This document shows, in pieces, positions 45,624-56,197 of a DNA stretch of 64,000 bases. Origin of the DNA: Cordia subcordata (taxonomy: Eukaryota > Streptophyta > Magnoliopsida > Boraginales > Cordiaceae); the NCBI GenBank assembly GCA_028554755.1, contig JAPTOF010000015.1, forward strand, positions 10,706,501 through 10,770,500, given 5' to 3'. Below the pieces are notes generated by a model. That model made no database searches, was not told the DNA's origin, and saw nothing but the letters and a program-made list of their open reading frames with translations. Each line of letters begins with the position of its first letter. Positions within the stretch are counted from its first letter, which is position 1. The translations under genes were made by a program, and so were the position numbers.

Positions 45624-45883
45624 ATCAGAATGCTCCCTTCTTCGTTCCTTTTCTTCCGGTCTTCATCTGTTAGCTTATTTCTTTCTCGTGTAAGCTCGAA
45701 CCCTTCTAAAACACTCCTAAAACATGGAATACAACACTTAGTGTAGTATTTATGCATCAAAATACATTATGTAAAAATATTAACAAATAAGCATAAACAT
45801 TATACTAAGTGCACTCTATTATGCTCAAAACACCTTTAAACATGCATGCAAAAACTAGATACAAACACAAATCACACACATCA

Positions 45884-47536
45884 GGAAGCATAACTAAAGA
45901 TGAAAGTGAAAGAAAATAAAGTTTGGAGGCTTCCAAACAAAGACTAAGGCAACCGGAAGCAAAACAGAGCCAAAAGGAAGCCAAAAGAGAGCAAATAGGC
46001 ACTACTGGAGCATTGGCTTTAGAGTACTGGTGCACCGGCTGGCTATTCCGCCAAAAATAGTGAGCAAGCTTCTACTACCAGAATAGAGGTCCCTTGGTAC
46101 CGGTGCTCTGATTAAGTGTTCCGGTAGTCGCAAAAATTGGCTATATAAGCCCGTTTTTTGCCGTTTTATGTAACAACAAGACATATTCTTTCACACCCAT
46201 CTCCTAAACCTTGATTCCCCTCTTACCAACCTCTAACACACATACACTCACACACTTTTCCCCTAGATTCAAGCTGGAATTAGGATTTAACACTTGTAAT
46301 TGCAAGATCAAGACAAGGATTTCAAGAGCAAAGCTAAGCATGAAAAGGAGGTTTTTCTTTCTTCTTTTATACTTTAGTTTTCTCTATACTAGAATAGACC
46401 TTTTATGAGTAATTGAAGCTTGCATTATGGGTTGATTGAATACTACTTTGCTATGAGATTTTGATGGTTTAATATATATGTTTGCCTTTAATGCTTCAAT
46501 GGCTACTTACATACACGTCTATGTGTTTATTGATATGCCTAGGTGAAAGAACATATATACTTGGAGGCTTGATTGCTATTTAACACTTCTAAATTATTGT
46601 ATGAGCATGTCTAGGAGTTTATGTAGTGATTCCATGAAGTGGGTCTTGTAGCTATGCATGTCTATATGTGTTTTTACATACCTTAATATCAATTTTAGCT
46701 TCTATGACACATATGTTGGATTCTAATACGTAAGTTGGCATGACCTAAAAAGGTCTAAGTGTTTAGGACTAGAATAAGCTTTATATTCATTCGTACCATG
46801 CTTGAGAACATGTATGATGTGCTCTATTGTCAAATCCTACTTGCGTGATGCTATGGTTGGTGTCTCTTCACTAGTAATTAGGCCTAGTTTAGTCTCCTTT
46901 GGCTTTAAACCCAGCCAATAAGTGTCGGGCTAGCTTAATTGACCTTAGAAAGCCTAGTTCTTGGCTTTAAACCCAGCCAATGAGTTAGAACCTAGGGTAA
47001 GACCAATTATCATCACCTAGGAACGTAATTAGTTAATCCGTGCCCTAGTTCATAAAGACCACGCTATACTTCTAGGTAGCTAGCACCTAGGGATAGACCC
47101 GCATCGAGTCTAGGGATTGTAGGAGATGTTGATTAGATTCCGAGCTTAGAGCACCCTTCTTAGAAAAAACCATCAAAGTTAGTCCCATAGCAAAGTTAGT
47201 ACCCAAATCATCCATAGTTAAGTGGATTTCACCCATTGCCCTATTTATTGTGTTAATTCCCTTTTTACTTGCTTGTTTTCTCTTACCTTTATTTTATTTA
47301 GTTTGTTTAGAATAGTTTAATTTACTTTGAGCTCCCTTCACATCTAAAACAACCAAAAAGAATTCTTAGTTTAGCTTGTTTTCTTTCTAGTTTTCTAGGA
47401 CACATACTTAGCTTTCATTCCCCATTTCCTGCCTCCCTGAGGGATCAACCCTACTTTTGCACATTAGACTACAAGACTTGTGCACCTGCAGGCTTTTAAT
47501 TAAGGCTTAGTGCTTAATTAGCCAAGAGAAGCATCA
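45884..47536 (+). mobile_element. S3: solo LTR, right part
   Basis: Continues S3 after N3; the LTR without N3 is about 1.9 kb. Plus-strand TATA box CTATATAAG at 46141-46149, with accGGTnCCGGT-like repeats upstream (46030-46125). Leader palindromes TTGGCTTTAAACCCAGCCAA at 46909-46928 and 46961-46980, and CATGTCTATGTG repeats (46515-46670). Ends GAAGCATCA at 47536, followed by ATTGC (TSD). No internal region follows, so it is a solo LTR. Its full parent element is not in the window. Confidence 0.87.
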
Positions 47537-47725
47537 ATTGCAACAAGAAGAATATGAATCCCTGTATGCATGAAATGATGCAGAACTATAGGGGTCATAT
47601 CTAGTACTAGCCTTAGATTGGGGATTTTCATGGGGACCAAAATCGGTTAGATGCACACAACTTCCACATAGGTGACATGCATTGGGAACAAGTTCGGGTG
47701 ATAAGGAAGAGGATACTAAGGACAA
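47537..47725 (-). pseudogene. N-family protein N-terminus (N1), split by S3
   Basis: Minus strand: SLVSSSLSPELVPNACHLCG, then SCVHLTDFGPHENPQS, i.e. the first zinc knuckle with its last Cys changed to Gly, ending YSSCCN at the S3 junction. Joined across S3 without one TSD copy, the frame continues into the second knuckle as CNLC-x4-H at 39518, in frame, which shows that S3 landed inside the knuckle codons. The initiating region aligns with N3 44168 and N4 50120 (SMTDPNASWLSLVSS-like reading upstream of 47725). Confidence 0.82.
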
Positions 47726-47943
47726 CTAAGAAGCATTTGGGTCACTCATATTCAATCAAGCACAAGTAATCCTCTTCTCTAATCATAATACACACGCCCA
47801 TACACATATATATCATATTTATTCTTTTAAGATTTTCTTTTTTAAGATTTTCTTTTATTGAGCAAATAAAGAAAGCATGAAAAGATAAAACAACATGTAA
47901 CATGCTAAAACACACAAATCAAAGAAACCAAACAATCATTGCC

Positions 47944-47961
47944 TCCCCAGTAACAGCGCCA
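47944..47961 (-). other. N1 primer-binding site (tRNA-Asp), decayed
   Basis: Plus strand TCCCCAGTAACAGCGCCA, 15 of 18 identical to the tRNA-Asp 3' end; all three differences are C-to-T or G-to-A. Six bases from the LTR start at 47968. Confidence 0.88.
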
Positions 47962-47967
47962 AGAACT

Positions 47968-48301
47968 TAATTGCTATTTTGTGCATAAGCCCCTATATAG
48001 CCCACAAATGCACAGGTTATTTATAGTATAGTGTGCAAATGTGGGGTCAAATCCACTGGGAAACCAAATGTATGCAGTGTCCTAAATTAAGTGCATCCTA
48101 AAAGCCTATTGGGCTTCTAAACTATGATCTTTTTGCAATTTTTTTGGTTTAAAGAGAGCTCATAAAAGTAATTCTAACCTAAAGACAAGAAAATAAAAGG
48201 GTATGTGTGAGAAATGGGGGAATCAAGAGACCTAAGAGGATTTAAACGTCAAAAATGGGGACTAGGGTGATTAATATTTCTTGTAGGGGTTACTTGATGA
48301 A
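47968..48301 (-). repeat. N1 5' LTR, first part
   Basis: Starts TAATTGCTATTTTGTGCA, matching the N1 3' LTR start (TAATCGCTATTTTGTGCA) in 17 of 18 bases, whereas the N2 LTR start differs clearly. The match to 11776-12130 continues (AGTGTCCTAA, GACAAGAAAATAAAAGG, GGGGACTAGGGTGATT). N4 interrupts at 48302; the LTR resumes at 63720. This pairing places the N1 boundary at 47968 although an N2-like LTR lies nearer. Confidence 0.78.
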
Positions 48302-49888
48302 TGATGTGTGTCATTTGTGCGTGTTTGCATATAGTTTTTGCATGCACATTTAAGGGTGTCAAGAGTATAATTGAGTGCACTTAGTGTAAAGTTTATGCAT
48401 TTTGTTAATATTTGTACATAATGTATTTAGATGCATAAATTCTATACTAAGTGTTATATTCCACGTTCTAGGGGTGTTTTGGAAGGGTTCAAGCTTACCC
48501 GAGGAAGAAATGAGCTAATGAATGAAGACCGAAAAAAAAGAAATGAAGAATGGATCATTCTGATCCAGTCGGTCAACCTAAAAGAAGAGCCGGTCGACCG
48601 ATTAGGTAGACCGGCCGCTCCAGAGAATAAAGAATTTAAGCGGTCGAGTTCCTCAAGGAGCTAGTTGGCCATTCCAGAGAGCATCATGATTGAATCCAGT
48701 CGAGCAAGAAAGAGGAGCCGGTCGACCTAGCAGGTCGACTGGCTGTGTGCTGAAGAAATCCATAAAAAACTCGTTTCAACTCATTTCAGAGGAGGAACTT
48801 TTATTTCTTAAATCCTAATAAACCCTAACCCTTTACCTACTTCACAAAACACTCTAAACCACCATCTAAACTCCATATGAAGCTAGGATTGAAGCATTAA
48901 ACAAAGATTTGAAGGATTTGTACGAATTTGGAAGAAAGAATTTAGGGAAGTTCTTTTTGTTCTTTCTCTATTTCTTGTAAATATGTTGCTAGATTAGGCT
49001 AGGTTTAGGGTTGATTGTTGTTGTATATTAGATTAGGGCTTTGAATAATGGATTTATGTAGATCTTTAGCTCTTAATACATGTTTGTTTACATAAATATA
49101 TGGCATGATTCAATATGTCTATGTGTTGGAAATCAAACATGTCTATGTGTTTGTTAAAATGCCTAAGTGAATATACATGTGTTATTTGTGCTTCAAATGC
49201 TCTTATCTACTTTTATGGGTGATGTGATTATGCTTAATCTCATGGCTTTGCTTAGTAGAGTAGGCTTTAGCTTTAAATCCAGCTAATAGGTTACATGCTA
49301 TGCTTAGTCGAGTTTAGGTGCTAGTCCTTGGCTTTAAATCCAGCCAAGCGGATAAGTTAACCTAGACTAGAGTATCCCTCACCCACGTTAGTGTTGGTTA
49401 ATTGAGCCTTAATGTCACGTAGTGTTTAGGTGCTAGTCCTTGGCTTTAAATCCAGCCAAGAGGATAAGTTCTAAGCACGGATTGCGTAGGCTAGGAGGAA
49501 TTGGCCCTTAGCTTTAAATCCAGCTAACGGGTTAAACCACTAGTATTGGTTAAGAGAGCCCCCGATCAACACAATGACAATAGAAGTCCTGAGCCTTAGA
49601 TAGACCTCATCCATTATCATAGCCCAAGTCTTGTTGCAATGCAATCGCCCTAGGTCCCCTTCTTCTTGATTAGTGTTTCCTTTCTTAGTTTGGCTCCTTT
49701 AAGTTTGGCTCCTTCCATCCTAAAGTAAGCACACACACACACGCCGTAGTTAATTTGAGGCACTCAAGCACATAAAGACCTAGCTAAGGTAGCCTCCTTG
49801 TGGAGACGATACCCGCACTCGAATCCGCTATACCATGAATGATCTATACGCTTGCGGGTGTAAAACTCGATATGAATAGCACACATCA
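48302..49888 (+). repeat. N4 5' LTR (1587 bp)
   Basis: Ends TGATGTGTGTC...GCACACATCA. U3 inverted repeat arms at 48376-48398 (TGCACTTAGTGTAAAGTTTA start) and 48433-48455. GTCGAC palindrome cluster at 48567-48743, followed by TATA-like CCATAAAAAA (48760-48769). Leader palindromes at 49267-49286, 49328-49347, 49440-49459 and 49508-49527. Same family as the N3 LTRs, in opposite orientation. Confidence 0.92.
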
Positions 49889-49894
49889 AGTTTT

Positions 49895-49912
49895 TGGCGC
49901 CGGTGCCGAGGA
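49895..49912 (+). other. N4 primer-binding site (tRNA-Asp)
   Basis: TGGCGCCGGTGCCGAGGA, 16 of 18 identical to the complement of the tRNA-Asp 3' end (TGGCGCCGTTGCCGGGGA), 6 bases after the LTR end. An A-rich leader (about 50000-50095) separates it from the ORF. Confidence 0.93.
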
Positions 49913-50119
49913 GGCATGGTATTGGTTCTTTGTGTGCTTTTATGTTTGCAATTGGTTGCTTGCGTGTGCACTATCTTTACTTACTTTCCATTTTTCAAAA
50001 ACTAAAAAAAATAAATAAATAAATTTGAAAACAAAAAAAAAAAATTCTCTCGAAAAAACAAATTTGAAAAAAAATAATAAAAAAAATTTTGATTGTGAAG
50101 AGGTTTTACTTGTGATTCA

Positions 50120-51847
50120 TTGAATATGACTGATCCTAATGCTTCTTGGTGGTCACTTGTATCCTTTTCCCCACCACCCGAACGTGTCCCTTATGCATGT
50201 CACTTGTGTGGAAGTTTCATGCATCTGACCATTTTCTGTCCTTATGAGAATTCCCCACCTAGGGCTAGTGCTACTAATGACCCCTATAGTCATGCAACAT
50301 CTCATGCATCTTCATTTAGTAATCATGACTATGGGGATGCATGTTCTTGTTATTGCAATCATTGTGGAAGCCGTGCTCACTTTTCTAGTGCTTGTCCCAC
50401 ATTTCATCCCTATCCTCGATTGTATGCAATACCTTATGCCCCTAGCAATCATACGCCAATGCATGCATCTACATCTAGCTATCATGATTCTAGGGAGCAA
50501 CATCATGCATTTTCATAATTGGGTTAAGATGACTCTTTATTCCATTCACCTTCCAGTTTCGATTGTCCACCTCCAACACCTTCTTTTTCCACCCATTCCT
50601 CTCCCAAGTTTTCTTATGGTTATGCGCAAAATGATTTTCAACATGACTACCCTTTTCACTCAGTTGAACCCTCTTCCACAATATCTACACTCTCGGAGCA
50701 ACTAGATCAAATGCTTGAGCAATCCCAATCTCTTCTCCAATCTAATCAAGAGGAACTAGAGAGTTTTAAGTGAGAATCCAAATCTCTAGGATAGCGCTTG
50801 AAGAGAATGGCTGAGAGTATGCAACTCATTGGTGAGACTTTTGAGATACATTTAGAATGAGTTGACGGGATAGAGATGAGACCTAACGATGAGATGACTA
50901 GGGGTGGAAATGATGATGTATGGGAGAAATAACTAGAAAGAGAGGTTGATGGAGAGATAACATCTTGTAGTGAGCATAAAGATGAGCTTAATGATAATTT
51001 GGTTCTTGATGACTCTTATGGTTATGTTTTAGAGGAAATAGTACCCTATCCTCTTGCGCTTTTGTCGCCACCCAATGAGTCATGTGAACCTAACCTTCCC
51101 TTTTTTCCTACATTACGCACACACATGGAGGTTGAGTCTTGTGTCGATAGTACTCAATCGCATTCCGAGTCAGCATTTAGGGAGTTTAGTGCGCATTCTC
51201 CCCTTGAGCATTCATGCATACATGATGAGGAATCCGTTGACTCCCTTTTGTCCCCTCCATTTGTACCTACCCCTAGTGAAGAGCATGATGGTGAGATGAC
51301 ACCCATTAGTGATGAATGTATTATTGAATTTAAAGAGACTTTAGCTAGTGAAGGTTTAAAGTCATCCATTTGGGAAAACAAGATATCAATTTCGGAGGTT
51401 TTAGATGATAAGTCTTTTGGAGTTAAGAATCACGATGAAGAAAAGAATAACAACTCTAAGAAGACATATAAAAAAGATATTGATGTGCTTAGAAGAATGA
51501 TCTATGGGTCTTTTTGGATGTTTGATGAATCCATTAAGATCGAATCCACCCCTAGTGAGGAGTTAGAATGTCCTAGGCTTGAAAATTCTATATTTTGTGG
51601 AGAAGAAGAGTGTAGTACGTCCAATTCCCTTATCCTTGCTCTTCTTTCTCCCAATGTCATTCTCACTCCTTTTTCCTATTCCATTGAGCCTCCCTCTTCG
51701 GAGCTTACGTTTGTGCCTTCTTACATAGAACACTTTCATCTAGGGTTAGAAAACACGTTTCTTATGTTGCATGCATTTGACTTGTCTTTAACCCATGAGG
51801 ATGGTGTATTTTTAGCCCTTGATTTTGAGAAAAAGGCCATGGGGTGA
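50120..51847 (+). pseudogene. N-family protein (two intact zinc knuckles), six in-frame stops
   Basis: One frame of 576 codons with no frameshift relative to N3 but six in-frame stops (50516, 50525, 50771, 50792, 50858, 50930), most explained by C-to-T or G-to-A change. Both knuckles are intact: CHLCGSFMHLTIFC (residues about 29-42) and CNHCGSRAHFSSAC (about 74-87), both CX2CX4HX4C. Residues about 190-215 (LSEQLDQMLEQSQSLLQSNQ) look like a coil. The C-terminal 282 codons (50999-51847) are open and acidic, with FREFSAHSPLEHSCIHDEES, LRRMIYGSFWMFDES and HAFDLSLTHEDGVFLALDF. The knuckles precede the coil, unlike Gag, where the capsid precedes them. Function unknown. Confidence 0.82.
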
Positions 51848-52992
51848 CTAATTAAAGAGCAACCGGGACATGATTTTTCACGTTTGAGCATGCTTCATTC
51901 CACACTTGCACCCACATGCTCATTTGATATTTCGGGATGGGATCTTGAAAAAGGGTGCATCATGCATTCATTGCCCCAACCTTTAGTGCATGACCCTTTT
52001 CCTTCTATGTTCTGTGCTTTGATGATTATCTGGCAATTTGTTCCATGCAACTTTAAACATGTTTTACTCTAACATTGGCTCTCGGCTAGAGGCGTTAAAT
52101 CCAACGCTACTAGGAGGCACCCTAGGCTTGTTCATATTTTTCTTGTTTTTCTTGTATTTATTTGCCTTTGCCTTTGTATATAGTAGATTAGTTTTCTTGT
52201 ACTTATTCTTGCTTTGTCCATAATAGATTTGATTGCTTTTGTTTATCTTACCTTTTGATAGTTTAGGCTTTCTTTTGTTTTCATTCTTAGTAGGTTAGAT
52301 TTTTGCTCCTTTACTTGTTCTTGCTCCTTTTCTTCATTTACGCATCAATCATTTACCCCTTGTTTACATCCTTGTTTATCATTTCAAATGTCAATGTGAG
52401 CTTGCATAGCACTATCTTCTAATCTCTTCTTTGTTTTTTTAGCATTAGTGCTTTCCACAAAAGATAGAGGCTAGTAGATCATTGGATTGTCTTTGGCATT
52501 TGTGGACTACATGGCAACAAGGTTGTATCTATCCATCTTTTACTTCTCCTTATCTATCCCTCTCCGCATTCCCCATATGTGTTTCATGTTGATTGCTTGT
52601 CGTGTGGCTTTGTGATTTTTGCTTGAGGACAAGCAAAGTTTAGGTTTGGGGGTGTTTGTGGTTGTTCATTTATTGTTCATATCATATATGAGATAGATTT
52701 GCTTGCCATATCTTATTTTTGCTTAAAATGTGTTCAAATTTTTCAATTTTTTGTATATTTTGAGTTGGTTTATCTCCACGTTGGTTGGAGAGTTGGCTTT
52801 TGCTATTAACTTAATTGATTGGAGAAGATGAGGGTGTATTGTGGGGAGTAAATAGAGTGTGGGGTATGACCTAGACTTCGAAAAGAATTCTTTTGAAAAC
52901 TGTGGGGAGTGAGTATTTCTAAGAATGCACCTTGTAGTTTCCCCACAACTTGGTTGGAAAAAGGGTTTTTAAAAGGTTGTTGATATGAGTGC
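51848..52992 (+). other. N4 3' noncoding region with inner polypurine-like tract
   Basis: Contains the conserved block GGCGTTAAATCCAACGCTAC (52091-52110) followed by TAGGAGGC, and the inner polypurine-like tract GAGGACAAGCAAAGTTTAGG with GTTTGGGGGTGT (52624-52655). It ends in TTGATATGAGTGC at 52992, where G3 begins; the expected continuation (CCATTCC...) and terminal tract are missing from the window. The hydrophobic open stretches at 52038-52223 are not conserved as protein between N3 and N4. Confidence 0.82.
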
Positions 52993-54798
52993 TGGTGCGT
53001 CTTTCAAGTGCAAGCTCTAAAAGACCCGCAAGCGTACGGATCGTGCAATATAGTGTGTATAAGTGCGAGTGTCGAACCACAGGGAGGCGTGAATAATGTG
53101 GGTGAATTCTATGCTTGGTGTTCTAGAAAGTGGCAAAAAGAAAGATCTAAACTAGACATATTTTTTGGGTTTTGGATTATCGGAAGCTTTAGGTAAAGGA
53201 AATAAAACCAAACTATGAATATGAAAAATGGGAACACAAGTTGGTCAAGAGGGAACTAACGATTAAGAAGGGGTTAGGGTGACTTCGACTTATGAATTGG
53301 TAATTCTATACTCAAATGCTATGGGATTAAGGGATGATGGCTAACTATCATGAGTGCTCTTAACTAGGTTGCTAGTTAGTGTCCTAATTTTCCCCTAGGA
53401 CTCGGTGCAGGTTCGTCCCTAGGCGGTGCCTCCTAGAGCTATGGCGTGGTCCTTATGACCTAGGGCCTCAAGAGTGACTAACTAACTTCCTAAGTGACTT
53501 AGAATGAACCTACCTTAGTACCTAAACCTTTGGTTGGATTTAAAGCCAAGACCTAGTGTTGCTAAGGCCGACTAAACCTATCCGGAAACCTATTGGCTGG
53601 ATTTAAAGCCAAAGAAGACTTAGTCTAGACCAGCCCTAAATTACACTTCGTCATTCTAAGATCACTACAGCAGGATTTGACTTGCTAGTGCGTTCATGCA
53701 TGTTCAAGGCCAAGGTGCTCGTGAATAACAGAACCTATTCAACTACCAAACATTGTTATGTTCAGTTCACACCATTAGAAATAATTAACAACCAACACGT
53801 ATGCATTATTGAAATTATGCTCATTACTAGGCATGCAAATATACATATAGACATGAATAAAAGTATTACCCACTTCATAGAAAACACATATAAACACATA
53901 AACATAATTATAACATGGATTAGATGTGTTTAGTAACAAACAACTTCAATTTATACACATGTTACTCATCTAGGCATTTTATCAAACACTTAGACATGAA
54001 TGAAAAAATATCCATTTGAACAAGAAAATTCGAAACATGTATATATATATTCAGCCATCATATCCCATATCATAAGAGTATATAGTTAACTCATTATATA
54101 AGTTAAATCACCCTACACAAGTCTACTAAATCATAATAGGAAATAGAATGAAAGAGAGATAATGAAGCTTCACTTTCATCCTAGCTAATCTTGTACAAAG
54201 CTTTTGAGCAAACTTGATTCCAAATGTTTGAACCCTCCAAATCAAGCTTGGTTCTTAGTGAGAAATGTGTGAAAAGTGTGTGTAAAGTGGGTGGGATCTA
54301 GGGTTAAGTGTGTGAGAATTTTTAGGCATGAAGTGTGTGTTAATCTTCCAAAAAGTCCTCTTTTTCTGCAGAATCGGGCCCTATTTATATGTTCTCAGCA
54401 TATTGCCAGTCGACCGGCTCTGAAGGGGTGGCTGTCCGGCTATTTTTGGCATCTCTCTGGAGTGGCCGGTCGACCGGCTCTTTTTCCTTCGTCGTCCGGC
54501 TGACTTTCTTCCTCCATTGTTTGTCTTTTTAGCCTCTGGTCTTCTCTCTTAGACCCGTGCATTTCCCATCTTCATCACCTTTCATCGTCCAATCTCGATC
54601 TTAACCCAAAGTTTACCTAAATCATTGAAAACAAGCAATTAGTGTAGCAATTTGTCTCTTAAACTCGATATGTACATTTGTTTATGCTTAAGCCTATTCT
54701 TATCAAAAGTACTGCACTAATGCATCATTATGAGCACTCAACACCTCTAAAATATAGGTAAATGACAATGCAAACACACACAAAAGCATAACACATCA
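52993..54798 (-). repeat. G3 3' LTR (1806 bp)
   Basis: Plus-strand TGGTGCGTCTTTCAAG...ATAACACATCA; the start pairs with the 5' stub at 62189 (TGGCGCATCTTTCAAG). Leader palindromes at 53530-53549 and 53593-53612. Minus-strand TATA ATATAAATAG (54381-54390) with a GTCGAC cluster upstream (54407-54480), including a perfect 14-bp GCCGGTCGACCGGC (54465-54478). U3 inverted repeat at 54635-54723. Confidence 0.9.
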
Positions 54799-55272
54799 AC
54801 ACTCCCAAACCTTCTTCTTGCTTGTCCTCAAGCAAGCCCAATCTTAAATTTTATCTCTAAGGCCGATACAATGGATTGCCTAAAGGATTGACTCTCTATC
54901 AAAGTTAGTCTAAGAAGCATAAAGGGGGCATTCCTATTATGGAGAGATCCCCAAATCTCTTTGGATCCTCCCTCTACTCATAAGGGGTCTCGTTCCTCAT
55001 AGGAATTTCCCGAGTAGCCAATCCACCACAAGCCTAGGATTCTAACTCACGCACTCGAGATGTTGATATTTCATTCTCCCTCAACTAACATGGCCTCCCC
55101 AGCATGCACCAAGTCTCAAAGACAAGAATAGAGAATATACAAACACAATGGCTTATAAAAAGCCTTATTCACGTATCTACAAAGATGATAACTTGTGCTA
55201 AGTTGACATTGTGTCACTTATGCACTTATTCACTAACTTTTTAGTGCCTTTGGCTTTTCCTCTTTTTCACTT

Positions 55273-55304
<32 letters not shown>

Positions 55305-56197
55305 TTGCACCTTTTTGCCTTTTTCATTTTCATTTTTTTTTGAACTTTTAATGCTTTGTATTGTATTCACAAAAAGAAAGAAAAAGAAAGGATTAGGCAC
55401 ATCAACAAGAACCAATCAAGGAAAGGGCACTCACAACAACAACCCTTTTTCAACACTCTTTCCTATCAAGCTATGGGGTGGCTACAAGGGTTATTCTTTC
55501 AAGGTTCTCACTCCCCAGAACTTTGAAGGGCATCCCCTCCAAGACTTAGTTTTCAAACCACTCTATTCATTTCCCCACAATGTCTCTCATCTTCATAAAT
55601 CAATAGAGTCAATCACAAAAGCCAACACAATGATCAACAAAGAAATAAATGACTCTATATGCATCAAAATTGAAAAATTTTCACTATTTTTAAATGCATA
55701 ATGCAATCTACCCTAAACAAGATATATAATAAGAAAAAGAAACTCCCACACCCCCAAACCTAAACTTTGCTTGTCCTCAAGCAAATAGATCAAAACACAA
55801 CAACAAGCAAATTGTCATTACAAAACAAGTAAGAGTGGTGGGGATAGGGTATAAACATGGGGAACAAGTGAAGAAAGGATAGATACAACCTTGCATTTTC
55901 TTCAAAGCTTTCCATGCCAATGATAAATCCATACTACTAATCCTGTGACTCACAATTCATAAACACTCACAAAGAAAACAAGATTAGTAGCATTGGCATG
56001 TGCAATAATGAGCAATGGTGTATCTTATGGGACAAAGGATTGGAATTCAACACTTTGGTTTGGGTGCAAGAAAGATAGAAGAAAGAAAATAAAAAGAAAA
56101 GAAAGTGAAACAAATGCAAAACTGCAAAATTGAACCTAGGTTGTCTCCTAGTAGCGCTAACCACTATGCCGTCAGCCAGGCAAACACCAACTCATCT
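54799..56197 (-). other. G3 3' noncoding region with two polypurine-like tracts
   Basis: Terminal tract 54799-54838 and inner tract 55745-55789 (minus strand GAGGACAAGCAAAGTTTAGG then TTTGGGGGTGTGGG). Hairpin-like AAGTTGACATTGTGTCACTT at 55200-55219. A (TA)n run at 55278-55304. The block TCTCCTAGTAGCGCTAACCA (56144-56163) lies just outside the integrase stop. No gene; the open stretch at 55315-55701 is not conserved. Confidence 0.85.

Larger units (their letters stand above)
39764..45883 (-). mobile_element. N3: complete non-autonomous LTR element (6120 bp)
   Basis: Both LTRs, a near-perfect tRNA-Asp primer site and two polypurine-like tracts are present, but no capsid, protease, RT or integrase. 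The only long frame is the N-family ORF (44168 to 42423, minus strand). Inserted into S3; the flanking pentamers GAAAG (39759-39763) and GGAAG (45884-45888) agree at 4 of 5 positions. The two LTRs differ at roughly one base in twenty over the first ~340 aligned bases by hand count, so the insertion is not recent, though it is the innermost layer here. Confidence 0.92.
44341..45883 (-). repeat. N3 5' LTR (1543 bp)
   Basis: Ends TGATGTGTTAG...ACACACATCA, an 8-bp terminal inverted repeat. In element orientation: U3 inverted repeat (arms 45791-45813 and 45733-45755), a cluster of five GTCGAC/GGTCAACC-like motifs (45515-45623), a TATA box TTTATAAAT (45490-45499), then a long leader with four palindromes (44730-44749, 44798-44817, 44910-44929, 44971-44990), ending at the primer site. 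This is the reference copy for the LTR features in this window. Confidence 0.92.

Noticed and set aside
33947..48301. One intact element with the LTR pair 33947 and 47968
   Set aside because: The two LTRs match each other less well than the 47968 LTR matches the N1 LTR at 11776, and N1 would then have no 5' LTR. The fusion model explains more.
55278..55304. (TA)n run as a promoter TATA element
   Set aside because: It is a simple repeat in the G3 3' region, absent from other copies.
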